This document shows, one piece after another, positions 49,916 to 61,240 of a DNA stretch of 64,000 bases. How positions within the stretch are numbered: position 1 is the stretch's first letter; each line of letters begins with the position of its first letter. Source of the DNA: Acridotheres tristis (Eukaryota; Chordata; Aves; Passeriformes; Sturnidae); assembly GCA_037013685.1 (NCBI GenBank), contig CM072888.1, positions 14,512,216 through 14,576,215 of the forward strand. The letters are read 5' to 3'. The position numbers and the translations under genes were made by a program. The notes under the pieces are model-generated. The model saw nothing but the letters and a program-made list of their open reading frames with translations. It was not told the DNA's origin and did no database searches.

Positions 49916-52844
49916 AGCTGGCAGAGCCTTGGTGTGTGTGGGCGCAATGACCAAGATACAACTCGTTGGCGATGGCGGCACGGGGGCCATCACACAGAGG
50001 TGTGAGGGAGTGCCGTGTGGAGGGGTGAGCGTTCTCTGCCCAGAACGGGAGACCTGTGTGTGGGAAGAGCAGGAAGATTCACGTACCTGATGGCAAGAAA
50101 GCACCTGTGAGGCCAGGAGCCATCCAAAATGGGAAGGCCAACAGGCGTGAAATGGAGCAAAAAGATGGAAGCCCAGAGAGCCCCACCCAACCCTCAGAGG
50201 TGGCTGAGGTGCAGGTGCAGCTACAGCCGCTGACTTGGAGGTGAAGGGCAGCTGCATGACCAAAGTCAGAGGTGTGTTTACCAGCGACTCGCTGCTCATC
50301 CCAGAAATTGAGGAAAAATTGGCTTGTATCCAAAGAGCCCCCTTAGGAGGGAGAAAGGGAAAGAAATACTGCATTAAGTTCCTCACGTGCACTGGTGTCT
50401 CTAAAATGACTAGGCCCTGCTTCTGTTTTTCACCAAACAAAGTGAGACTCTTCATATTTACACTTGAACTCTTAAACAGCCGCACTGAACTAAATAAGAG
50501 TTTGGCATGGATAAATAGCACATCACATAAATTACTGAGTAGACACAAAGACTCTCCTCTCCCTTCAAGTGCACTTTTGAAGGCAACTCACGACTACCCC
50601 GTGTCTTGCCACTGACTCTCACTTGACCAAAAGTTTTCCCAACTAAGGCTTGGGCCATATCCATATGAGTAGAGAAGGCCTGTGGTGCAGCTTGGGCTTC
50701 ATCACTCATGTTGATGAGTGAAATGAAAGTGTATTCCTGAGACACTGTATCCTTGCTTTGTAGTTTTAGAGGAGAGTTCTGCTTTGCTATAACTTGCTCC
50801 ATGAGCAACCTGACATGGCAGAACTCTAGCGGTGCAGTTCTATGACAACAGCTGTACCCTTTCCATTACTCTGGGGTACTGTGTAGATTATTCTGAAATG
50901 AAAGTAATTCTGGTATACAGCAGAATAACAACATCATAATAAACTCACTTTTATTCCCAAGCAGATCCCTCACAGGGGGGTACACGGGCATAACTGTAGT
51001 GGCCTAAGGACAGAGCAGGAGGTCTGTGTGTCTCTCTCTGTGTAGGCATAAATATCTGTACCAGTTCGTGGAGGAGATGAGTTTGAGGTGTATTAATTAG
51101 ATAAAGATTTCCCAAAATGGGCTTTAGATCAAGCTGCCAAACTAAGAAAGAACTGACAGCTTGTGAGGAGCTGTTTCTGCACAGCAATTGTACATGGATC
51201 TATGATGGAGACATTTCCCAGAGATTCTTGGGAATGTACTGTTGACCTTGTATAATATAAAGTGCTCAAAACTTCAAGCTCTATAGTAATGGGGTGATGT
51301 ATAAGCATGACTTGAAGAAGGTTGAATGTTCTTTAAAACCTCTGAATAGAAATTGCTGATTCTCAGGGGTTTGTGCAAGATGACCTGATTTAATCTAATG
51401 TTCCTTTCCACTCTTTAAAAGTACGAGTTGGCTTCTTTTCTAATGAAGTATTTTTCCTGGTTGATACAGAATTTTAATTTAATTTTAATAGTGCAAAGTT
51501 AAGATCAGTGTTAGTATATGCCAGTTCAGAGTGTTAGCTTCAGGTGACTTCTAGCCTCTGATAAACAGAGATAAGGAAATGCTTACGAAGTAAAAAACAT
51601 ATACATAGGAAATATGGATACTAAACATGTCAGTTTTTTACAGCAGCCTGGGTTCTGTCACATGAAGCTCATTACTAGAAACAATTAAACATGGTGATGC
51701 CATAAGTGAGCTGAATAAATTCTATTATTTCTTCAGATGTAGATGAGAATCTTTGTAGGATATAAGTAAGAATCTTTGTGTTGCAGTGCAATTATGTGTG
51801 AAAGGGTTAGAAAATTTCAAAAAGGGAAGTTGTTTCTGCCACACTATTTGAATGTAGCTAGATTTTCTTCTAGTTTTGCCTGGGAGATAAACAGACTGTG
51901 CTTAGTAACACCATTACTTTAACTCATCAGTATTATTATGTATCTAATGATACCTCCTTGGGTACCCGTATCATGTGGATTGCATGTGTCAGAATGTAGG
52001 GCTGATTGTGGCATGCACTTGAACTTACTGGTTCTCAAATTATTTTATTAACTATTAATTTTATTAATTTTATTTAATTCAGCTGCTTTCAGGTTTGAAG
52101 ACCTGTTAGACATCAGGAATGATTCTAGGTCCATGAACTCCCCAGCAGTTTGAACCAAAGAGGAAATACGTAGTTACGTGCAGGAGCTAGAGTCAGTTTT
52201 GGGAAATACAATTATCACAGGAGTTTGCAGATAGGAGCTGGGCAAAGTGATTTCATGGCACCAGGTTTGATAGAAGCAAACAGTAGCATCAAATTATCCC
52301 TAAACTACCAACAGATGTTGTTTGATGGCACAGATCTACATATTCTTGTGATTCACAGGGAAACTTTCCATGTGGTCACCTCACTTGTGAAAAGCTAAGC
52401 CTATGTAGTGTAAGATATTCATTAGGGCTAAATTCCAGGCTTTCACACTGGTGGCAAATACCTGGCATGCCATGAGGATGAGTATTGCAATGTTGGAGCA
52501 GGCTTAGAAATGATGAGATTATGAAATTATAATATTTTGAGGAATTATGGTATTTCAGATATTAGTAGGGGATCATCACCCCTGTGTATCAAGAGCACAG
52601 TTAGATAAAGCAGGTGGACTTCAGTCCTTGGGAGAGTGACTCTGCTCTTGTTTTAGCTGGAATTTGACTTGAACTTCTGAAACACATTTATTTTGTAAAG
52701 AGAAAAAGCTTTTTTCTTTCTTTTCAGATCCACTTACTTGAGGGTGAAATCTCTCCGTATCTCATTACCATTACTCTTTTCACTGAGTCCTTGTATAAAC
52801 TGTTGTGAAGCCAATTATTCCTTTTCAGTCTAGGTAGTTCTATG
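49916..52844. other. HHIP upstream flank, proximal part
   Basis: Composition falls from moderately GC-rich (to about 50250) to AT-rich. No gene, RNA gene or repeat was recognised. In human an antisense transcript begins near HHIP; nothing in this sequence shows or excludes an exon of one. Confidence 0.7.
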
Positions 52845-52913
52845 AAGAACAGGGAGTTGGGCTTGATGATCTTTATGGATCCCTTCCAACTTAAAATTTC
52901 TAAAATTCTATGG
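52845..52913 (+). mobile_element. CR1 LINE 3'-terminal fragment
   Basis: AGTTGGGCTTGATGATCTTT, then CCCTTCCAACTTAAAA and ATTCTATGG, is the plus-strand CR1 3' end (compare 'GGTTGGACTTGATGATCTTT...CCTTCCAACC...ATTCTATGA'). It lies about 4 kb upstream of HHIP. Only some 70 bases are clear. Confidence 0.8.
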
Positions 52914-55900
52914 TTTTATTGGGATTACTCTGTATCACAGACCAGTAAGAAACACTTGGTCATGGATTCTGTGCTGTAGATGCTCAAAACTAGAGTTCCA
53001 TTTCCAGATTCAATTATTTAAAAAAAAAAATACCCTTTAATTTGAAATGTTGTATGTTTCATTTAGAGGAGAAAGCAGAAAAATCTTTCTAAAGGTCACA
53101 CAGTTTGTTTAAATTACGTTGAAACAACACCAAGCTTGAGAGCCCAAGGTTTGAGGCCTCAGCTGCAGCTCCTGAAACTTCAAGTTCCCGTCTCCCTGTT
53201 TTCTGTCAGCTAGATGGACAGAGACACAGGAATCTGGAAATTTGGAATGAGGACCTGGGCAGGAGTTTCAAGGTTTGGCAGTCTGGGCTCCTGTGCTTCT
53301 GGCTTTTTTGTGTGAAAGCCCAACTGTCCTGAGAGTCCCATTAGAAGTGAAGTTGAGAGTTTTTTCTGGCTCTGGGCTGCATCACTGGGGCTGGGGTTCC
53401 TGTGGCTTCCAGGCAGAGAACTGAAATATCAGGAAACTCTGACTCTGGGACAGTCTTAATAGCAGGAGTTCCCACAGCTGTGAACTCCACAAGTCCACTC
53501 GCTGTAGCAACTCCTCTGGTAATGACGAAGGAAAACTGCTCGAATGGTTTCATTAAAATATCTTGTGGTTAGTCAGAAGTTTATAAAACCATTATATTTT
53601 TGCTTATATTTTTGTTTGTGATGTAACAGAATTTTTTCAGTTGGTCAAAACATTTCTGGTTGGTTCTCCCCACCCTATACTATAGCCCACATCATTTCAT
53701 GGAGTTGAGAATAACATGTTGCTTGTCTTTGCATACCACAAATACAAGGTATGAAAGCTGGTATAGCCTGATTGAACAGGACTTGTTAGGATATTTTTTA
53801 TGGGAAAATAGGTGCCCAGACAGTCCCAGAAAGGTTTTTAGGGTATGCCTTTACCACGGATTTCCCCATGGCTCTTAGAAATCTTCTCACCCAGCTGAAG
53901 CCACCTGGACCATTTGAGTCCATAAACAAATGCATCTCCTCTCTACACAAGACTTCAAAAAACCCTGATTCCAGTCTGTGTACAAAAGCAGTATTGGACT
54001 GATGCTAACTCCACTTGATTGGCTCATCAGGGATTAAGACCTGCGGATTGTTTTAGCACATCATGTCAGCTGCTAACACAAACCTTCAATTACGTGTGTT
54101 CAGTTCTGCAAGGAGGGCTGGTCTAACTAGGAGGCAGATAAAGCAAAGCATTTTGTGAGGGAATGAAGACTCAAGAGGCCCTCTTGCCTATAGCCTGCAT
54201 ACTTTCACTACCTGCTGTAATTCACCTCAACAGCGGGTCTCTATTTATGTGTGTTACAAAGAGACAAAGGAAGCTGCTGTGGGAAAAATCTTTCTTTCCT
54301 GCCAGGGACTGTGGTAATCCCACTCCGTACTGCAGTTTACAAGCCACGTGTATGCTGTGCCTTGCTCCAGTGTTTGAAGTATCTATAACTTGCTGTAGGA
54401 ACAATTTGCATAAGATGTCAACAGGAGAACTCTGAAATGCTTGTAATACTTACCAAAGTAATACAGGTCTTTCTGAATAAGTGATATTGTGCATGCCAGA
54501 ACGAAATAATGGACTTAAATATTTGTGCCTAATATTCTTTGTAGCCTGCTGAGTGTGGGGTTGGAAATTTTTCCCTGCCAGTGTTAAAAGTAAACGGTCA
54601 TGAGGATCTGCTGTGAGCTGCCCAATGACTGGGATGTCAGACAGGATTCCACAGGTTTTCCCTGTGTTAATGCAGTGCAGATGCATTTCTTTTTGTTCCA
54701 TGGATCAGTGTGAGTCAATTCCTATTTGATATGGAAGCTTGGGGAAGTTCTTTGTAGTAGCTTTTTTATAACACATGCTAAGACACTGTGTACAGCATTG
54801 CTGCATATCGGGCATATATGCTACATTAACTTGGGGCTGTTTTACAAACAATTTAAAAAATCTTTTTTCACAGAGATGAAAAATAAGTAACAGTGGATGC
54901 AGCAACCATTGACACATATTTTTCTGGAACAGCATGTGCCCAATTCATATGTGTGATGCAGCTATCAGAAAGATGTCTCTAGTTCAGTACTATAATTTAT
55001 CTTTTGGAAAGTAAGGAGTTCAGCTCTATTACAATTGCTCTTTGGTGCATTGTTCTCACAGCTACCCAGGGTCCTGCACACTGGGAAACACTGTACCTGA
55101 CACTCATGCTGCTAACAGCCTGCCCCAAATCAGTCATTCTGCCATGTTAAGTGATTCTGAGCAGTGCTGAACACTGCCTTATGTTTCTGGCATCACACAT
55201 GAGCTCTGCAGGCTAGTGTGCACTTCTGTGCAGTGCATACATAGATCAGGCCATCATTTCCAAGTGCCTGTCCAGCCTCTATTCACCTGTGGTTGCAGAT
55301 TTTACCCTCTCTTTAATTTTACCATCTTGTTTCCCTGTTGGGAACATTGTGTTACCAACCTGAATCCTGGCTGGATGAGATCAGTCTGGAGAGGATTAAA
55401 GCTGTAGCCTGAGTCCCAGTCATGTAATGCAAAAGCTGGTGAAAGCAGGTGATTTTGTAAAAAGCTAATTCTTACAGATGATGTTCTTTGGGAATCCATC
55501 ACTGAAGTCACTTAGTTTGACCTGCTTGCCCCCTCCCCTACTCCTGTGGTGCCCAGCAAATTTCAAGCATATGGATCTTAGATTATGTACAATAGTGCAT
55601 CTTTGAACAAAAAAGCATGCTCAGGTTCCTGGTGATTAAAATGGAATGCCAACACTTTTTTGGTCAGTAGTTTAGGATGTGGCCAAAAGTTGCTTCATCT
55701 GCACAGAGTACTGTCAAATCATCAGGTTTTGGGACTCCCTGGTTTTGCAGCCTGATACTATTCTGCCAGGAATGTGGTCTTCAAAGACATATTGGACTGT
55801 CTAAATTCTTCAGACCTTGAGGTAAAGAGTCCATTAATTTTGGTGAGAAATAAATCTAAGTAGGTGGTGGGTTCACACACAGGTGGCAATGTGTGAGTAA

Positions 55901-57846
55901 TTTCTTTCATTTGACTGTAAGATGCATGAACAAAGAAGATCCTTGGATAAAGATGTAAACTGATGTGGATGCCAGATGAACTTTGACTGAACTTAAGGCC
56001 GAACCACATTTTAAAAAATAAATAAATTACCCAGGATAAGGAGACACAATAGCAGATGCTGGAACCATCTGTTCCTGGACAGCTCTAATAGAAAACTCCT
56101 AGTCTATTGCATGTTTCTTTCTCCATTAGATAGTAGTGTTCTCCCTGTGAATGTGGTCTGCCTGTGGTAGGATATGAACAATAACAGCCTTGATTTCCAG
56201 GTGAGTTGTCCTCAATCCCAGAACTTCCATATGCAGCCTGGCTTCTGCAGCATTTGAAATTCTGTATATAATCAAGTGATTGAGTTTAAGCACTCCATCC
56301 TAACCTTAAGGCATGTATTACAATCACTATCAAATGAACTTTAAGGATGAGCTGTGCCGCTCCATGTAATTTGTTACAGATGTGAGGGAATCCCTAATTT
56401 CCCAAGGAATGGTCACTGCAGACTAGATATTGTCTGAATGAGGTAAACAGATTGCACTTAACCCTTACGGCAGAGACTCGATTTTAATTTGGGCAAAAAC
56501 ATGATTTAAAGTCATCACTATTCCAGCTTTTTAGCTTTTCCTACTCCACATATTATTTTTTATAATAGGGCCTAAACTATAAAACAGAATAATAGCATTG
56601 GATGGTACAAAATTGCAGACTACTTTCTGTTTTTCGGACAAGATCAGTAGGTATAGGCCACCACTCAGATATAGTATTGACTTTCACGAGGGATCAATTT
56701 TTTGAGACACATCCAGTGAAACAATGATACTTAATGGTTTTTAATATGGAAATATGTTGTTTGCAGGACAATGTCTATGTCATGGACGAGTTGTTGAATC
56801 TTGCTAGCAAATCAGTCAAGTATCATTGGGAGTCAGATGAGCTTCTATTGCCACTCAACATTTTTTGGAAACTCAGGGGTCAGCTGGATGTTCACAAGGG
56901 AATTCTTTGTTCCAGCACTAATTTTTTTTTTCGAATACAGAGTCTGAGATGTACTTCTGTGGAACTGTTTACGATAAACTTATCTGAATATTTGTAAGGA
57001 AGGAAGGCTCTGAGGACATTCGAATCCTGTGCCTCTGGCAGCTTGAAGGAGCAGAGGGACTGTGTGGGTTGTTCTCTCTGGACCTGTGTTTTCTTTAGTA
57101 GAACCTCACACCAAACATTCATTTCTTCTGGGAGGCTTGTGTATCGCTCCACCAAGCATGGCTTTCCAAAGGGTTTGAACTTTAACACCAGGGGCACTTG
57201 CATGTCTCAGGAGGAGGTAATCTGTATAGACAAAACTTTGGGAAACACTTCTAAGTGACAGCTGCATGTTCCCTGAGAGTGCTGTTGTACCAAGAAATCA
57301 GTGAACTAGTCTGGAAGTCTGCATAATCAAATTGTTTTGACAGAGCTGAGTGGGCAGGTAATAATTCTAAATTTTCCAGTATTTTTGGATATGAGACAGG
57401 GTTTTAAAGTTTTAATATTGATTTGAACAAGATGTTAAAAATGTAATTTCATGCAGATAACATAGTAGTTATGAGTTATTTATCTTTCTGCTTTCCTACA
57501 GTCATGTAGGACATAAATCAGACACCTCTAGAAAAATAACTTGATGAGAATAGAGTCCTGTGCTTCCTTCTTACTGATCCTTAACTTAGAGATTTCTGGA
57601 ACAGGATTCCACACTGATGGGTAGAACTAGGTAAATATCTTTTATTTGAAGAATGTTAAGATTTATGAACAAAAATAAAATGAGACTGTAACTGAAAAAA
57701 TACTGAAGAAAAAAGGAAAAGAACAATTAGTGATAAAATAGAGAAGGAAAAGGGAGTAATGAAATCAAGGTTTCTTCACATATGCATTATCCTCTCCACT
57801 GTGGCTTGAGCCAGAGCCCATTCAACAAGCTCCCCTGAATTTCATA
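52914..57846. other. HHIP upstream flank, middle part
   Basis: AT-rich to balanced sequence with a GC-richer patch at about 53160-53530. No coding family, RNA gene or clear repeat was recognised; open frames are short and without similarity I know. Confidence 0.7.
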
Positions 57847-58150
57847 TCATAGAATGATGGAATGGTTTGTGTTGGGAGGGTCCTTGAAGATCATCCAGTT
57901 CTAACCCCCTGCCATGGGCAGGGATACCTTTCACCAGACCAGGTTGCTCAGAGCCCCATCCAGGCTGGCTTTGAACACTGCCAGGGATGGGGCAGCCACA
58001 GCTCTGGGCAACCTGTTCCAGTTCCACACCACTCTCACAGTGGAGAATTTCTTCCTAATATCCAACATAAACCTGTCCTCTGTCAAAGTCATTACCCCTT
58101 GTTCTCTCTTGATCCTCCATTCACTGTGGAGATCCTTCTCTTCTGGACCT
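57847..58150 (-). mobile_element. CR1 LINE 3'-end fragment, best preserved copy in the window
   Basis: From TCATAGAATGATGGAATGG through CCCTGCCATGGGCAGGGATA, CCAGACCAGGTTGCTCAGAG and GGGCAACCTGTTCCAGTTCC to AATTTCTTCCTAATATCCAA, this is the complement of a typical bird CR1 3' region. It ends (low coordinate) in the ATTCTATGA-type terminal motif. The element is 5'-truncated on the minus strand and explains the overlapping open frames here. Confidence 0.92.
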
Positions 58151-60067
58151 GAACTTCAGCTGATACTTTATTTCTTGCTTACAATCCTTACATACTTGTT
58201 TGAGGAGTCTTATGGAAATGCAAAGCACTTCTTAAGTGCTAAGTACTGTTTAGAATAGTAAATTTTTCTTCCACTTCCAAACCTATGCTCTTCCCAGAAA
58301 ATTATTTAGCCAGGCTGTGCTGTAACTTTCTGTAGTGTTTAAATGAGAATAATGTTCATTGCTTCATTTGGCGTGTAAGATACAGTGTTTGTGTATGGCA
58401 ACCCACAAAATAGACTGGGATATTGTAGTTGTGTTATTAAATTACTACATGTAATAAACATGCATTTTTTCATTGGTGTCAAGGGCTCTGAGAAGCTGCT
58501 TCGACGTAAAGCAACAAAAATGGAGAGATTTTGTGCTTTGTCGTACAGGTTTGGTGCTTTGTGAGTCACAATTTATAAACATTGTGGAATATTTATTGCT
58601 GTCCTGATAGAAAAGAACTGAAGATCTGTTGTATCTGACAGTATATGTCAGAAGCACATGAATACTCAAATATTCCCGTTCAAATGAGTGATGAAGATTC
58701 CTTCTTTTTCATAGTTACAGTTTTACATTTTCAAAATAAAATGTAAAATACTGTGGAGATGCAATTTCTTGAATTTGCTTTGTTTGTGGGAACACAGCTT
58801 TCCAAAGAGCCGTATTGGTTGATGCTCTGATTTGTTTACATATCTGTAGAAAGGAGACAATTGGAAATGATGAAATCACTGCTTTACAGGTAGCCAACAC
58901 CCTTGGCTGTGTGGATGTTGGCTGAGATGGTGAGGAGTGCTGCAACCCAAGTGTGATTCCACCGCCAACTCCATCGATGCTTCATACTGAGAATGGGTAA
59001 TTAGTTTTCATTAAACACTTTAGCTGACAATAAAACATATGAGTGCTGCTACAGAACACTATTTGCAGGACCTGTATTGACATTTTGGTACAATGTACAT
59101 AAAAACTAATTTTATTTTCACATGATGTCATGAGTAAAACAGTGTCTGAATCACCTGCTTTTGGAAATTTACTTACTACAGTCATGGTACTGGAATAAAA
59201 CATGATGAAAGAGAAAGCTGAATACAATTATTTTAAAAATCTTCATTATGTAAGTTAGTTCAATGTAACAGTAGTCTTTTGTTTTAAGCCTGTTGGAAAT
59301 TAATTTTCCATTTGTATTTTAAATGTATTTGCATGTTGCCTCGCACAGTGGCAATCTGCATTTGATTTTGTCATTTAATTCATATTACGGTAGTCTATAG
59401 AATAATATTAGAGTAAATTTGAAGTAAACCAAGGAAATATGGAGATTGTAGAAGAAACATTTATTAGGGTAATGTTTTATATGGAGAAAATGCATGCTTC
59501 CTTCTGTTATTAAATTAAACATCTCTGGGCAGTAATTGAGACTTGTTGAACTCTGATGTGAATTCTGAGCTATAGATAATATTCTAAATAGTGATTTCCT
59601 GGTTTGGTCTTTTGAATAGTTCTAAAAAAATTAGTAAAGATTTATTTTTTTAAAAGAAAATGCTAAATTAATAGTTTGATTCATTTACTTATTACTTGTT
59701 CTTAATGTTGGTGTTAATGAAAATTTTAACCTTGTGAAAGGAAAACATACTATGAGATTAAAAATTCCTAAATTACTGAAAATTTGCAAAATTCTTAGCT
59801 TTTGAAGTGTCCGTGATTTAAGAATTAAAGAAGAAAAAGATTCATCAAAACCTGCAGCAGAGTCATATTTTGGTCCTTGATGTCTGAGGCACAGAAATTC
59901 TGTGCTGGGACTTCCTATGATCTTTTTATGGCCACATTCAAGTCCCAGTTGTAAAAGAGAAGAGGAGGCCCATCAGCTGTTTGAAGCTGTCAAGTCTCTG
60001 TTGATTTCAGTTTGAATAATTTCTAATTACAAATTTGTCCCAGGGTCTTTCTGCAAAGATCCCTGTG

Positions 60068-60087
60068 TTTTTTTTTTTTTTTTTTTT
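60068..60087. repeat. T20 homopolymer
   Basis: Twenty T bases upstream of HHIP. I see no retroposed gene sequence next to it. Confidence 0.9.
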
Positions 60088-61184
60088 GAGAGGCAAAAAA
60101 CCATACTCTGAAAACAGCAACAAAATGCTTTGTGGTCCATCTTGTGCATTATCACTTTAGGATATTGAAGTGTAGTGGCACTTTGCTAGCAAAAGAAAGG
60201 AAGGTGGCCTGCCAGCTAAAGCAGGATGCAATTTCCTTCCACCCTCTTAAATGGTCTTACCATGTCTTCTTTGTTAGCCAGCCTCTGTTGTATTGAAATT
60301 CTCTTCTACACATTACTTTAAATTCCAAATATAGAAATACTGTTGATGCTCATAAGGCAGAGTGAACCAGAAAAATATTACACTTGTAGGCATGGGACTT
60401 TAAAAAAAACAAAATGAAAAACAAAGAAACCTTGTGCTATTTCACCTGTTAACTTAAGACATTTGGTAGACAAGCATGACCACTGAGAGGTCCTTCCTTT
60501 GGTGACACTTCAGAGACAGCCACCTTGAACAGTGGTGACAGAGATGATGTGGAAACACCTGAGATTCTGACTCTGTTGCTGGCCTTAACTGTAGGGAGAG
60601 TTCACCAAATCCAAAGAACTCTGATTCTTCTTCAGTTTGCTGTCCTGGATGCTTTGCATTCCCTATGTCCAGCAGGAAAAGAGTGTCTCTTTTATGTTGT
60701 TTCCCTCCCCAGCTCCCCACCTACCCCACAGAACCAAGTGTTACTCAGTGGAATTCACCTTGCAGAAGAGCAAGACTTTTCAAGGCTCCTGGACTGCTGC
60801 ACAAACACAGGCTGCTTGTGTTGTTTTGGCTGACAGGTCAAGTATCCCAGCAAGTCCTACTTAATAAGATATCTGATAAGGCTTGATTGTGCTTCACTGT
60901 GTTTGAATTTCTTGGGGAACTGTTTAGATGATGAAAGTGCTCCAGTGCCTGCATTTGTGTAAAACTCCAAAATTATAAACCACAGCCTTTAATGTCTCAA
61001 GGTCTCAGATGACTGAAATACCAAAAGGATTTGCATATTGAAGTATTTCACTCAGTATCTCAATATTGGCATAGATGATACATTGTGTAAGTAATATCTG
61101 TTTATGCTTTGCTTTCTATGTTACGTTTTGTTAGTGTGACTGTTACATAGAATATTCAAAAGCAATTTCACAGCTCCTTGCAGT

Positions 61185-61240
61185 ATCAGAACCTATAGAA
61201 GGAAAAGGTCATGTGTAGATCATCTAGTTTTTATCTCGGC
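61185..61240 (-). mobile_element. Possible old CR1 3'-end fragment
   Basis: AGAACCTATAGAAGGAAAAGG, then GTAGATCATCTAGTTTTTATC, resembles the complement of older reptile/bird CR1 3' ends ('ATTCTAAGGCCAGAAGGGACC...GATCATCTAGTCTGACC'). It is short and diverged. Confidence 0.3.

Noticed and set aside
48922..49947. A 341-codon minus-strand open frame, plus frames of up to 379 (minus) and 273 (plus) codons in the CpG island
   Set aside because: They are Pro/Gly/Arg/Ala-rich on both strands and in several frames at once, which is the signature of GC-rich DNA with few stop codons. They have no domain, no repeat structure of a known family and overlap the promoter.
57842..58258. Three overlapping open frames of 61-114 codons
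   Set aside because: They are read from the non-coding 3' end of a CR1 element.
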